Notes under the pieces: model-generated
The model's database searches: none
What the model was told of the DNA's origin: nothing
What the model saw: only the letters and a program-made list of their open reading frames with translations
Shown here: positions 33,498-43,192 of the stretch, one piece after another
Numbering within the stretch: the first letter of the stretch is position 1
Layout of the letters: the number at the start of each line of letters is the position of its first letter
Position numbers and translations under genes: made by a program
Assembly: GCA_964568845.1 (NCBI GenBank)
Contig: CAZMSC010000002.1
Coordinates: 31,737-95,736, forward strand
Direction of reading: 5' to 3'
Length of the DNA: 64,000 nt
Origin: DTBU01 sp964568845
GTDB lineage: Archaea > Thermoproteota > CALKCG01 > B24

Positions 33498-36365
33498 TTG
33501 ACTGAAGAAAACGTCTACGAACTTTTATCTAAACCGATTAGAGACCTATTAAAGGAGAAAGGTTTTTACAAGCCTACAGAGCCTCAGGTCAAAGTCATAC
33601 CTAAGATTCTAGAAGGTAAAAACGTTCTACTCATAGCTCCAACTGGTACGGGTAAAACTGAAGCCGCAGTCTTACCTATTCTCGACATGCTCATAAGACA
33701 TTACAGGGAAGTACCTGGTATAAAGTTCCTCTACATAACTCCTCTCAGAGCATTAAACAGGGATATGCTTGACCGATTCCTATGGTGGTGTAGTAAGCTG
33801 GATTTAAACGTCGCCGTAAGACATGGAGATACGGAGTCTAAAGAGAGGGTATTGCAGGCTAAGAAACCACCCGACATTCTAATTACAACTCCTGAAACAC
33901 TTCAAGCCGTTTTAACTGGCAGGGTCTTAGGAAAGCATTTGAAGACTGTTAAGTGGGTTGTAGTAGATGAGGTTCACGAACTTGCTGAAGATAAGAGGGG
34001 TAGTCAGCTCTCAATAGCCTTAGAGAGGCTTAGATGGCTTAAAAAGGGAGACTTTCAAATAGTAGGTTTATCTGCCACTATAGGAAGCCCGGAGGAAGTG
34101 GCAAAATTTCTAGTCGGAGTAGGCAGACCTATTGAAATAGTCCATGTTCCAGTAGCTAGGATGATGAGGCTTGAAATAGTCTACCCTTCTTCTGAAACTG
34201 AAGACTACGAGCTTTCTACGAAACTCTATACGCATCCGGAAGTTGCATCAAGGTTGAAGTTTATGAGAAATCTCATAGAGCAACATCGCTCAGTTCTACT
34301 ATTCACAAACACGAGGCCAATAGCTGAGGTGTTGGCAAGTAGATTTAAAGTCTGGGATGTTGATTTCCCGGTAAGTATCCACCACAGCTCGCTCGCAAAG
34401 CCCGCTAGAATAGCGGCTGAGAGAGGGTTGAAGAATGGTGAATTGAAGGGGTTAGTGTGTACCAGCAGTCTTGAGCTAGGCATAGACATAGGACATATAG
34501 ATCTAGTGGTCCAGTATATGTCGCCTAGGCAAGTCACTAGGCTCGTTCAGAGGGTCGGTAGAAGCGGTCATGGTGTGGGTAGAGTTGCTAAGGGCATTGT
34601 GATAACTATGGATTCAGATGATACATTGGAAGCCGCTGTGATAGCCTATAGAGCTAAAAGGGAAATGCTTGAGCCTGTAAATATCCCTGAGAAGCCGCTG
34701 GACGTTTTAAATCATCAAATCGTAGGGCTCCTTATACATAAGCGTAGATGGGATTTTCAAGAGATACTCGACCTCGTCAGGTCAAGCTATCCATATAGAA
34801 ATCTATCTAAGGAAGAGCTTGTAAGGGTTTTCGAATATATGCATAATAGGTATCCTAGGCTTGCATGGGTTTCATTTGAAGATGAAGTCGTTTTAAAGCC
34901 AGCTAGAGTTAGAAAAATGTACGAATACTACTTTGAAAGACTTTCTATGATACCTGATGAGAAACAGTACCTTATCATAGATGAGTCTACCGATACGGCT
35001 GTTGGAGTGCTTGATGAAGCGTTTGTAGCTGAGTTCGGTGAGCCTGGTACTAAGTTCATATGCCGTGGAAGTCCGTGGAGGATAGTGGGTTTAATGGGTG
35101 ATAGAATATACGTTAAACCCATAGATTCACCTACTGGTGCCATACCGAGTTGGGTTGGAGAGGAAATACCAGTCCCCTTTGAAGTAGCTGTTGAAGTTGG
35201 ATCAATAAGAAGAAAATGCGAAGAGATGTTTAGAAGAGGTTTAACCTTAGAGGAGATTGCTAGTAGACTTTCTAGAAAGTACCCCGCTAGCGTTGAAACG
35301 TTTACCAGAGCCCTCAGTGAAGTTTACGAACAGTGTAGAATGGGTTTACCAGTTCCAAGCGATAGAACAATAACCATAGAAAGTTGGGATAACTTCATAG
35401 TGGTAAACTGCTGTTTCGGAACACTTGTCAACAGGACTTTAGCTAGACTGTTAGGCTTTCTGCTGTCTGAACAATATGGTGTAACTGTAGGTGTCCAATA
35501 TGACCCCTACCGGATAATACTTGACACGGGCGGTAGCTTCTCAGTAAACAACGTCCACGATTTTCTTATGAGGCTATCCGATGTAGAGATTGAGCAGATT
35601 ATCGTTAAAGCTACTGAGAGAACAGGTCTATTTAGGAGAAGGCTTATCCACGTAGCTAAGAGGTTTGGAGCTTTAGAGAAGAATGCCGATTTAACCTCAG
35701 TAAACTTGAAGAGTTTGGCTGAAAGTCTTCAGGGTACTGTTGTCTATGAAGAGGCTTTAAATGAAACTATGAGAAGTGATATGGATGTTAAAAATACACT
35801 AAAGGTTTTAAATGACATAAAAACTGGGGCTTTAAAAGTAGTTTTACTAGAGGGTTTGAATGAGTCTTCACCCATTGCCAGGCTTGGCATGGAGCGTATA
35901 GGACGTAAGACCGATATAATCCCTCCTGAGAAGATGCATAAACTTCTAATAGAATCTACGAAAGCTAGGCTTATGAATGAAGTTGAAACACTGGTCTGCC
36001 TTGAAAAGTACGACTTCATAGGTTCCGTTAAACTGAGAGATTTAGCAAACAGCGTTAAATGTCCAGTATGCGGTTCTACAAAAGTCGGCGTAACACGTGA
36101 AGATGCTGAACTTGTTAGGAAAATTCTGGTTGAAAAGTCTGGTAGACGATTGTCCAAACGGGAGGTTCAGATAGTTGAGCATATTAAAGAATCGTCTAGA
36201 ATTTTAGAGCTTTACGGTTTTACTGGGTTGCTTGTCATGGCGGGTAAAAGGCTCAGTGTCAAAGACGTTTGGAGTATATTGTCTGAAGAATCTAAACCTT
36301 CAGATAGGCTTATAGAGCTTATAATAGATGCTGAGAGGAAGGCGTTGATGAAGAGCTTCTGGTAG
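33498..36365 (+). CDS. Lhr-type ATP-dependent helicase
   Basis: The 955-residue superfamily 2 helicase has motif I APTGTGKTE (residues 47-55), motif II DEVH (157-160), motif III LSATIG and motif VI QRVGRSGHGVG. The long C-terminal region and helicase core order are those of the large helicase-related (Lhr) family of archaea, which act in DNA repair or RNA processing. A CPVCGS motif occurs about 110 residues before the end, but no second Cys pair is obvious. The TTG start follows a TATA-like sequence. Confidence 0.9.
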   Translation: MTEENVYELLSKPIRDLLKEKGFYKPTEPQVKVIPKILEGKNVLLIAPTGTGKTEAAVLPILDMLIRHYREVPGIKFLYITPLRALNRDMLDRFLWWCSKLDLNVAVRHGDTESKERVLQAKKPPDILITTPETLQAVLTGRVLGKHLKTVKWVVVDEVHELAEDKRGSQLSIALERLRWLKKGDFQIVGLSATIGSPEEVAKFLVGVGRPIEIVHVPVARMMRLEIVYPSSETEDYELSTKLYTHPEVASRLKFMRNLIEQHRSVLLFTNTRPIAEVLASRFKVWDVDFPVSIHHSSLAKPARIAAERGLKNGELKGLVCTSSLELGIDIGHIDLVVQYMSPRQVTRLVQRVGRSGHGVGRVAKGIVITMDSDDTLEAAVIAYRAKREMLEPVNIPEKPLDVLNHQIVGLLIHKRRWDFQEILDLVRSSYPYRNLSKEELVRVFEYMHNRYPRLAWVSFEDEVVLKPARVRKMYEYYFERLSMIPDEKQYLIIDESTDTAVGVLDEAFVAEFGEPGTKFICRGSPWRIVGLMGDRIYVKPIDSPTGAIPSWVGEEIPVPFEVAVEVGSIRRKCEEMFRRGLTLEEIASRLSRKYPASVETFTRALSEVYEQCRMGLPVPSDRTITIESWDNFIVVNCCFGTLVNRTLARLLGFLLSEQYGVTVGVQYDPYRIILDTGGSFSVNNVHDFLMRLSDVEIEQIIVKATERTGLFRRRLIHVAKRFGALEKNADLTSVNLKSLAESLQGTVVYEEALNETMRSDMDVKNTLKVLNDIKTGALKVVLLEGLNESSPIARLGMERIGRKTDIIPPEKMHKLLIESTKARLMNEVETLVCLEKYDFIGSVKLRDLANSVKCPVCGSTKVGVTREDAELVRKILVEKSGRRLSKREVQIVEHIKESSRILELYGFTGLLVMAGKRLSVKDVWSILSEESKPSDRLIELIIDAERKALMKSFW

Positions 36366-36419
36366 TGGAGAAAAATCCTTTATTTTCCAGTTTACCACTT
36401 GTATAATTTGGAGAAAGTC

Positions 36420-38081
36420 ATGGATATTGCTGATGTTTTAAAGCTGGCCGTTGAACTATCCAGTAAAGTTGCGTCCAGATATGGTTGTCGTATAGTAGCT
36501 TCAGCCCTCTACGGATCTAGAGTAGCTGGGTATGCAAAACCATCCAGCGATGTGGATGTTCTATTGATTCTTGAAAATTACGGCAAAGGCATACTCTACT
36601 TGTACGAGGAATACTGCGGATACCTATTCGCTGTTTTGACCGTTGATAAGGCTCTCTTCGAACTCGACCTTGAAAAAGGTGAGCTCGGAGAATTTGTGGT
36701 CGGTAGACTTTTAACGCCTTTCATACCTATGGAGGGAGCCGAGTATCTTAAGGAGGCCTCTGTTAAATTTAAGATGAGAGTAGTATTGGAGGCTCTTACA
36801 AGCTTAAGGTCTGAATATCCCGAAGCATATACAAGTCTGAGAATTAAACCGGAGTTCTTTCTCTACGAGAAGCTCTGGAAGAGGGCCAGCATATACCCAC
36901 CAGTGAAATACAGCTACAGTCGAATACTTTCAAATGAACTTAAATTTAAAAACTTTCCGGTGATGATGGAGGGGTTTATGGAGGCTTTAAAAAAGCTCGA
37001 AGCTGAGGGTATAGTAAAGTTTGAAAATGGATACGTAGTTCCAGTTAAAAGTTTTGATGCGAAAGTTTCAGAGAAGGTTTTATCAATATTTAAAGAGGTG
37101 GAGCGGGCTACGAGAGCCTACATTACCCATGGATATGCTGGTAGAGGCGTAAGCCCTATGAAGGTTGCTTGGGAATTTGCATCTAAAGTCTTCAGAGGAA
37201 GTGGCCTTAAGGATCATGGGGAACTTGAACAGCCAGAGCTCTACCTGTACCTACCATCTTCTGTCGGTTACGTAAGTGTCTTAGAGAGATTTTCCCCTGA
37301 AGCTCTTACTGAGAAAATTCAACGGTTTAAAGGGTTTAAAGTAGAGTCTATTGAAAAGCTCGGTGGGACTTTAAACTTCGTAGACCTCATAACTTTACGG
37401 AGAAATAGTGAACTCAATAGAATAGTTCTTAAAAGGTTTAAAGACTGGTACGGCTTTAAATGGTTCCCGTTAAGCATATGGACTTTAGGCGTTCAAAAGT
37501 TCGCCCTTAGAGGTAAAACTAGGATGCTTAAAGAATATTCCGCTTTCATAAGATTTTCAAAGTGGAATCTACCAAGCCCAAAAATCATCTACGTAAGTCT
37601 GGCAGATAAACTGCTTCTCACAGAATACATACCGGGACAGACATTTGACGGAATACTCTCACAGTTTTTCTCGAAAGACGGTGTTGAACCTTCTACGCTG
37701 GAAGTTTGTAGGAATGTCGGGAAAGCTATGGCTGAAGTACATAACCGTGGAATGGTCTTAGGTGATCCAAAGCCTGAAAACATAAAGCTCTTCAACTCCA
37801 AGGTCTACTTTCTAGACCTTGAACAGTCGTCTATGGGCGGTGATCCAGCTTGGGATTTAGCAGAACTTCTGTACTTTACAGGGCATATGACATTGAGTGG
37901 TAAGAAGGCTGAGTTGTATGCATCATCAATTCTAGACGGGTATCTGGAAGTTGGAGAAGGAGAGATTGTGAAGAAGATTGCAGATGCAAAATACATCAGA
38001 GTATTTACTATGGTGGCTTTGCCCAATGTTCTACTGACCATATCTAAACTCTGTAAAAACTACCCTACTCGTAAGTTATAA
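36420..38081 (+). CDS. Nucleotidyltransferase fused to Bud32-like kinase
   Basis: The 553-residue protein joins two catalytic folds. The N-terminal part is a polymerase-beta-type nucleotidyltransferase with ALYGSRVAGYAKPSSDVDVL (about residues 31-50). A helical middle is followed by a small kinase of the Bud32/RIO kind: probable ATP lysine in NRIVLKRFKDW, hinge LLLTEYIPG, catalytic loop HNRGMVLGDPKPENI and metal-binding FLDLEQ. Start ATG at 36420 has TTGGAGA five bases upstream; the frame opens at a TTG seven codons earlier. It ends 17 bp inside the convergent TBP gene. Substrates for either domain are unknown. Confidence 0.75.
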   Translation: MDIADVLKLAVELSSKVASRYGCRIVASALYGSRVAGYAKPSSDVDVLLILENYGKGILYLYEEYCGYLFAVLTVDKALFELDLEKGELGEFVVGRLLTPFIPMEGAEYLKEASVKFKMRVVLEALTSLRSEYPEAYTSLRIKPEFFLYEKLWKRASIYPPVKYSYSRILSNELKFKNFPVMMEGFMEALKKLEAEGIVKFENGYVVPVKSFDAKVSEKVLSIFKEVERATRAYITHGYAGRGVSPMKVAWEFASKVFRGSGLKDHGELEQPELYLYLPSSVGYVSVLERFSPEALTEKIQRFKGFKVESIEKLGGTLNFVDLITLRRNSELNRIVLKRFKDWYGFKWFPLSIWTLGVQKFALRGKTRMLKEYSAFIRFSKWNLPSPKIIYVSLADKLLLTEYIPGQTFDGILSQFFSKDGVEPSTLEVCRNVGKAMAEVHNRGMVLGDPKPENIKLFNSKVYFLDLEQSSMGGDPAWDLAELLYFTGHMTLSGKKAELYASSILDGYLEVGEGEIVKKIADAKYIRVFTMVALPNVLLTISKLCKNYPTRKL

Positions 38082-38628
38082 GGCCCTCCTCCTCAAGCCT
38101 CTTCTGAAGCTTATATACTGCCTGTTTAACTTCGTCTTCTTTCTTAGCGCCAGTACATACAAGTTTACCACTTGCGAAAAGAAGGATGACCACCTTAGGA
38201 TCATCCATCCTGTAGATCAACCCTGGAAACTGTTCAGGCTCATACATTGTCCTTCCAAGAGTGAAAACAGCTTTCTCAAGATCTATTCTACCACCCATAT
38301 TAGCTGAAGCTACTATATTCTGAATTTTAATTTCAGGCTTACTTATTAACACTATTCCACTTCGTTTAAGTTCTCTGATTACCCTTTTAACTGCTTTTAT
38401 CGCTAAGTCTTCAGATTTAGCTCCCGTACATACCATTCTTCCAGAGTTGAAAATTAAAGTCGCCGTTTTAGGTTTCTTAAGCCTGAATATTAATCCTGGA
38501 AACTGTTCAGGCTCATATTCTACGGTATCCGGTAGAGCTCTAACAACAGACATTAAGTCAAGGGATTGATTTAACGTAACAGAAACTACGACATTTTCAA
38601 TCTGTATGATTGGTTTAGCCTTAGACAT
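38065..38628 (-). CDS. tbp: TATA-box-binding protein
   Basis: The 187-residue protein is composed of two TBP repeats, seen as EQFPGLIFRLKKPKTATLIF in the first and EQFPGLIYRMDDPKVVILLF in the second, each followed by a (M/L)VCTGAK strand. It recruits TFB and RNA polymerase at archaeal promoters. The length is the archaeal standard. It converges with the kinase-fusion gene, overlapping it by 17 bp. Confidence 0.97.
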   Translation of the reverse strand: MSKAKPIIQIENVVVSVTLNQSLDLMSVVRALPDTVEYEPEQFPGLIFRLKKPKTATLIFNSGRMVCTGAKSEDLAIKAVKRVIRELKRSGIVLISKPEIKIQNIVASANMGGRIDLEKAVFTLGRTMYEPEQFPGLIYRMDDPKVVILLFASGKLVCTGAKKEDEVKQAVYKLQKRLEEEGLITYE

Positions 38629-38772
38629 ATAAATCCCTCGATGCTTAAAAACATTAAAAGAAGCTCAAGTATATATGTGTTAACATTTCCATAAACTCCT
38701 CCATTCTACAAAATCTTTAACAAACCCCTTCAGAAGATCGATGGGCCTCTCTATGCCATCGACCCGTCACTG

Positions 38773-39924
38773 TTATATTTCAAGGTATCCATCTGGTATT
38801 AGACTTGTCGCAAGCATCACGTCATTTATATCGATGTGCTCCATCCAAGTTTCCACACTCCTATTCTCAGGTTTAAGCCAGAATTCTTCAATATCTTTAG
38901 CTAATGGTGTGTAAGACCGTAGAACTTTAACGATCAGTAAAACTTCTTCATTTGAAATGGGGACTTCTGACATCGCCTTCCATAATCTATCTAAGGCCTT
39001 CAAGCCAATGGATAATCCCAGTTCTCTAAATGCAAGTCTATCTTCGGCTTGGAGAATGGCAAACTCCTTCCTCAAAAAAGCCTCCAAGCTTACGTATGCG
39101 TCATTTAAAATCCTCAGCAGTAAGTCTATTCTATTCCAATACCCTCTACGAATCAACTGAGAGACTTTGTAAGCATTTAAGAGAAGCTCTCCTACGCTTA
39201 ACGGGTCATCGGTAATCCAGTAATCTTCATAGAAGCTGGCTATATCTGCAATTTCCTCCTCCAAACTAGGCCACTCGGTCTTCCTCGGTGCTGTGGCTTG
39301 AAGCTCATTATATGTAATAAATCCGTCTAACGGGTCGTGTTGACCCATGGAAGAAACAAGTGGACGGGTAAGGTCTATACTCATCTTCCAATACATGCGC
39401 TTACGTCCATCTGGCGAAATGTAGGTGAATGCTGAGTGGGCTGTTTTTGCAAGCTCTATGGCCCATCTATTATAGGTTAGATCTCCAGTTACTAAAGCCG
39501 CTTTATTCAACGCGTGCATCCACTTGGTTAAATAGTGATAATATTGTCCATCTCGTTCCCACTCCAACTCCCAATTAAACGGCTCATCTACTCTTCTCTC
39601 AGGAAGCTCCTTACCTATTCTTAAACCACCTATCGTTGGATGTTGTTCAGCTTCTTCATCTTTAAGCCCACTAATCCAGCCGATTCTAGAATCGTCTTCA
39701 CGATGTTTCCCCAGTATGTGATGTACCTGATCGACTAGATGAATTGCGAGTTTTCTATATGCTTCATCACTTGTATAAAGGTATAGCCCTAGAAAATTAC
39801 ACACCGCGAATGCATCGGTCCAAAGATAGCGGCGAGGCTTATTGCCAGGTAGTAGCCCTGTACGACGGGCGAAATTGATCATAAGTTCTCGAGCCTTTTC
39901 CACATTTTCATTCTTCACAGTCAT
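38773..39924 (-). CDS. Unknown (alpha/alpha) barrel-like protein
   Basis: The 383-residue protein looks like a six-hairpin glycosidase-type (alpha/alpha) barrel. It has repeated helix pairs with aromatic and acidic residues (YLWTDAFAVCNFLGLYLYT, DGQYYHYLTKWMHALNKAAL and SMGQHDPLDGFITY). No catalytic residues can be assigned. It starts at the ATG at 39924, six bases after GGTGG. Its neighbours (C1 genes, TBP) give no direct hint, though the wider region holds several carbohydrate-active enzymes. Confidence 0.5.
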   Translation of the reverse strand: MTVKNENVEKARELMINFARRTGLLPGNKPRRYLWTDAFAVCNFLGLYLYTSDEAYRKLAIHLVDQVHHILGKHREDDSRIGWISGLKDEEAEQHPTIGGLRIGKELPERRVDEPFNWELEWERDGQYYHYLTKWMHALNKAALVTGDLTYNRWAIELAKTAHSAFTYISPDGRKRMYWKMSIDLTRPLVSSMGQHDPLDGFITYNELQATAPRKTEWPSLEEEIADIASFYEDYWITDDPLSVGELLLNAYKVSQLIRRGYWNRIDLLLRILNDAYVSLEAFLRKEFAILQAEDRLAFRELGLSIGLKALDRLWKAMSEVPISNEEVLLIVKVLRSYTPLAKDIEEFWLKPENRSVETWMEHIDINDVMLATSLIPDGYLEI

Positions 39925-40047
39925 ATTCAACCACCTATGGATGTTATGTTATCAGCTGAAATACTGGTTTTAGCCGTGCTTTAATTGTGGGAAAATTTTG
40001 AATTGTTGAGGTACCTTATACCTGATTAATCGGTGGCTTCTCTAGGT

Positions 40048-41288
40048 TTAACATATGCTGATTAGTCCCTTAGCTAGGCTTAAGCAGAAATCTTGAATAT
40101 GGTCGAGCTCATCCATTATTATCGCTTCAATAGGATCTCTAATCGTTTTAATCTTCAAACCTTTTTCAGGAATCACTTGAACTGCTGCTATTCTAGGTTT
40201 ATTTATAGGTTCACCTATATGGCTTAGAAGCCATACGTATACTTCCTTAAGCCCCGAGACCTCCCTATAGATTCTATCCGCTACCTTGTAAGTTAATACA
40301 TTATATATTTTCCCTATGTGAGAGACCGGGTTTTTACCAGCAGCGGCCTCACTACTAATTGGCCTATTCAGCGGTATTATGCCGTTGACTCTATTTCCTC
40401 TACCAACCTGTCCTGAGTCTGAGTCGTCAGCACAGGTTCCAAGCACTGTAAGATATACTCCTTTAACACCCCTACCTCTTCTATCCAACGTGTTTAAGTA
40501 GACCCTCACCTTTCCACCCGTATACCTTTCGCTAGCCCACTTCTTTACCTCTTCAAGGATTTCTTCCTTACGTTTAAAGTAGGCGTTTTCAGACTCTATA
40601 AATCTGTCTACAAAAGCCATAGCTATCGTCAATTCAAGACCATTTCCCTTTCTAAACCCCATCACTTTAATATCTTCACCACTCTCAGGATGTTCATGTT
40701 TAAACTCCTTAGAATTTAGAAACTTCTCAGTTTCCAAAACCATTTTCTCAGTGTCCGTCATAGGAGCATATCCAACAGCCGCTGAGGTGTCATTAGCCCC
40801 TAAGACTTTAGTCCTACGTTCAAATATGTCTCTTAAAGCTTCAGACCCTCTTCTAAGTTCAATCTGATATTTAACGTGTATATCGGGATTTACAAATCTA
40901 AGGTTTTCTTTAAACCACTTTTTAGCGGTGTTTATGGCTAATTCATCTACTGGGATATATTCATCGCCGACCTCGTAAGTAGCCCTATCCCCAAATATAA
41001 GAACCATTGCTTTCTTCAAAACTCCTCCTCCAAACCTGTGTTCAGCTTCACCAGCAGCCAATAGAGCCTTATCTATATTGTGATGGGCTATCGTATCAAG
41101 CCGCTTGAGATATTCAAGGCTTAAGTTTACAGAGACAGAATCCATAATAGCATCGCAGATATAATCTGGATGCCCAAGTCCTCTGAGGGCTGAGTGGATC
41201 AATACCACTCAGCTTTCCTCTCGACTATTTCCACAGCCTGCTCAGAAACCGACTTACGGTTTAGCTTCTCTATCGATATTATTGTCAT
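40048..41288 (-). CDS. mat: Archaeal S-adenosylmethionine synthetase, gene interrupted by a putative 32-nt intron
   Basis: The enzyme makes SAM from methionine and ATP. The main part runs from GLGHPDYICDAIMD to the stop at 40048 and has the archaeal-type motifs ANDTSAAVGYAP, DDSDSGQVGRGNRVNG and SSEAAAGKNPVSHIGKIYN. The first 25 residues lie upstream in another frame: ATG at 41288 reads MTIISIEKLNRKSVSEQ, then VEIVERK. Direct translation hits a stop after 29 codons. Removing 41183-41214 (32 nt) joins ERK to GLGHPD and gives 402 residues, the usual length. Without removal, only a GTG inside the insertion (41208) could start a protein lacking the conserved N-terminus. It is last in a row with mtd, a methyltransferase and lsm. 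Confidence 0.93.
41183..41214 (-). other. Candidate 32-nt bulge-helix-bulge intron in mat
   Basis: On the RNA, GAGG (41220-41217) pairs with CCUC (41188-41185) as a 4-bp central helix. Bulge AAA (41216-41214) follows on the 5' side and bulge AGA (41184-41182) on the 3' side. GCUGAGUGG pairs perfectly with CCACUCAGC (41213-41205 with 41197-41189) around a 7-nt loop. Outside, AGUC pairs with GACU (41226-41223 with 41180-41177) with a small internal loop. Cutting after the second base of each bulge, the rule for archaeal splicing endonuclease, removes exactly 41183-41214 and restores the conserved reading frame. Confidence 0.75.
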
Positions 41289-41365
41289 AGTATATCTAGT
41301 TTTAAGGATACGCAGAAATTCAAATTAAGGTTTGCGGTTAGGTTTTTTATTACTGTGAGTAATTG

Positions 41366-41599
41366 CTAAGCCCTAAGTTGTATATACAGTATATTATTTC
41401 CTCTTATGAAGATATTGCCGTAGTGGGCTGACGGATCGCTACCTTTATACTCGTCGGCATCCGTCAATATTAGGTTCATATAGCTATCGCATATCAACAT
41501 TCTACCTACATACTCGTAGTCGTTCTTCAACTTAATTCGGATTATGCTGTTTCTATAGCGTACTAGCATGTTTAAAGGCTTCTTACTAGGTTCTACCAT
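41366..41599 (-). CDS. Archaeal Sm-like (Lsm) protein
   Basis: The 77-residue protein has the two Sm motifs: IIRIKLKNDYEYVGRMLICDSYMNLILTDADEY for Sm1 (about residues 18-50) and GNIFIRGNNILYIQL for Sm2 at the end. Archaeal Sm proteins form heptameric rings that bind U-rich RNA. It lies 15 bp after a methyltransferase gene and 77 bp before mat, all on the minus strand. Confidence 0.93.
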   Translation of the reverse strand: MVEPSKKPLNMLVRYRNSIIRIKLKNDYEYVGRMLICDSYMNLILTDADEYKGSDPSAHYGNIFIRGNNILYIQLRA

Positions 41600-41614
41600 T
41601 GGCTTACACCACCT

Positions 41615-42184
41615 CTACTGTGGAGTGAAATAAAAAGGTTTCTTTAAGCAGATGTAAACATAATCGTTGGTTTTTTCACAAGAGCGATTAATTATTTCAA
41701 ATCTACTTGCATTTAAAAGCATTTCCGCCTCATCCTCTGTGAATGTTTTCTTGAGGAAACTGACCACCAAGTAACCCCCTCCCTTTAAAATTCTCCAAGC
41801 TTCACTTAAAGCTTGCAACGGTTTAGGAGTATTATTAATCACGGTGAACATAAAAACAGTATTAAAGGTGTCGTTTTTAAACGGCATGTTTTCAATGTCC
41901 CCAATCACAAACGCTACGTTCTCCAACTTAATCTTACTCCGAGCTATTTTAATCATTTTCTCAGAAAAATCTATACCGACGGCTAAACTAGTTAAACCAC
42001 TCAATTTTTCAAGTAGAAGTCCAGAGCCGCATCCAGCGTCTAAAACAACTAAGTCATTTACAGGCGGGGTCATCCTCAAGCCTTCTACGTATTTAGCTTC
42101 TTGCTCTTCACCATAAAGCTGATCGTAGACAGACGCCGATAAATTATAACTCTCCATCAAACTCCGCTTGATATATTCACGCAT
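41615..42184 (-). CDS. Class I SAM-dependent methyltransferase
   Basis: The 189-residue protein has the SAM-binding motif VVLDAGCGSGLLLEKL (about residues 47-62), the acidic loop AVGIDFSEKMIKIA and the post-II motif NTVFMFTVINNT. It resembles UbiE/methyltransferase-11 proteins; the substrate is unknown. It starts three bases after the mtd stop and lies 15 bp before lsm, in the same run as mat, which makes its cofactor. Confidence 0.85.
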   Translation of the reverse strand: MREYIKRSLMESYNLSASVYDQLYGEEQEAKYVEGLRMTPPVNDLVVLDAGCGSGLLLEKLSGLTSLAVGIDFSEKMIKIARSKIKLENVAFVIGDIENMPFKNDTFNTVFMFTVINNTPKPLQALSEAWRILKGGGYLVVSFLKKTFTEDEAEMLLNASRFEIINRSCEKTNDYVYICLKKPFYFTPQ

Positions 42185-42187
42185 TTA

Positions 42188-43027
42188 TTAAACTTGTTCA
42201 GTAGGCTTCTCTATAAGTTTTCTCTTAGAGAGTATGACTCCCACTTTGCTGTGGGGAGATCTGTATACGTTATCATTAGATTTCTCCAATTCCCTCGCCT
42301 CATCTGCCAGTTTAGCTGCATACTTCATCATTTCATGAGCTGCTGCTACTATAGTCGTATAACGTTCCCACTCTTTAACTATGAAACAGCCTTCAACTGT
42401 CAAATCTGCAACAACTCTAGCTATTTCAAAGCTTGCCATAGCCTTAGCTTTAGCGTACGGATTACTGAATTTTGCAGCTTCAACAGCATTATCCTTGGCT
42501 ACTATAACTGTTGGTAGGGTTGGTTTCACATTCTGTTTGAAAGCGTCTATAACCCTATCCAGTTCTACTTGAATTATATTGAATACACCTGTAACAGCTA
42601 ATACCTTGATTAGGTCTGAGTTGAAGAGAGCCATTTCAACTGGGTCTAGAAACTCTCTTCTAGCACCTATCATAGAATCTGCCATTACGATTATGTAGCC
42701 AAAACCCCTACTTTGAAGGTCTTTAACTATCTTCTTCGCTGGTGCGTCTGAGACGACTATTACTGGAATGTTTTTCTCAGCCAGCATCTCTCTCAATCTA
42801 GTCGGGCCGGGTAAAGATGCATTTGGACTTGTGACAACTACGAAATCCGGTTTAAACTCCAAAAGTTTATTGGCAATCTCCTCAGCCTGTTCAACGCCCA
42901 TTTTCGCTCCTGAAGACACAATTCTCACGTCTATGTCGTTGCGGTCGGCTCTCTCATCCAGTAGGAACTCTATCATGGGTGCAGATCCTATATTACCGAT
43001 CTTGGCAAATCCGACTCTAACCACCAA
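42188..43027 (-). CDS. mtd: F420-dependent methylenetetrahydromethanopterin dehydrogenase
   Basis: The 279-residue protein matches Mtd: VRVGFAKIGNIGSAPMIEFL at the N-terminus, TSPNASLPGPTRLREML and GYIIVMADSMIGARREFLDP in the middle. It interconverts methenyl- and methylene-H4MPT with F420 in the cytoplasm. Start TTG at 43027 (GTG one codon later is possible) follows GAGGTG by seven bases. It is first in a minus-strand run with a methyltransferase, lsm and mat and is divergent from ftr, a related C1 gene. Confidence 0.95.
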   Translation of the reverse strand: MVVRVGFAKIGNIGSAPMIEFLLDERADRNDIDVRIVSSGAKMGVEQAEEIANKLLEFKPDFVVVTSPNASLPGPTRLREMLAEKNIPVIVVSDAPAKKIVKDLQSRGFGYIIVMADSMIGARREFLDPVEMALFNSDLIKVLAVTGVFNIIQVELDRVIDAFKQNVKPTLPTVIVAKDNAVEAAKFSNPYAKAKAMASFEIARVVADLTVEGCFIVKEWERYTTIVAAAHEMMKYAAKLADEARELEKSNDNVYRSPHSKVGVILSKRKLIEKPTEQV

Positions 43028-43192
43028 AATCGAACACCTCTAATACATTGCCTCCTATCTATTTTTAGATTTTTCTAAAGCCTTATAAAATAGGTCGATC
43101 TTAAGGCCGAAGTTTTCACGTGTTTTGACATGGTTTTCACAAGCGAAAACGTTAAAAGAAGATGAAGATGAAATTCAAAACCGGGTTTAGGT

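Noticed and set aside
41208..41288. GTG at 41208 as the natural start of S-adenosylmethionine synthetase
   Set aside because: It lies inside the 32-nt insertion, yields a protein without the conserved VEIVERK segment, and the missing part is found intact just upstream in another frame.
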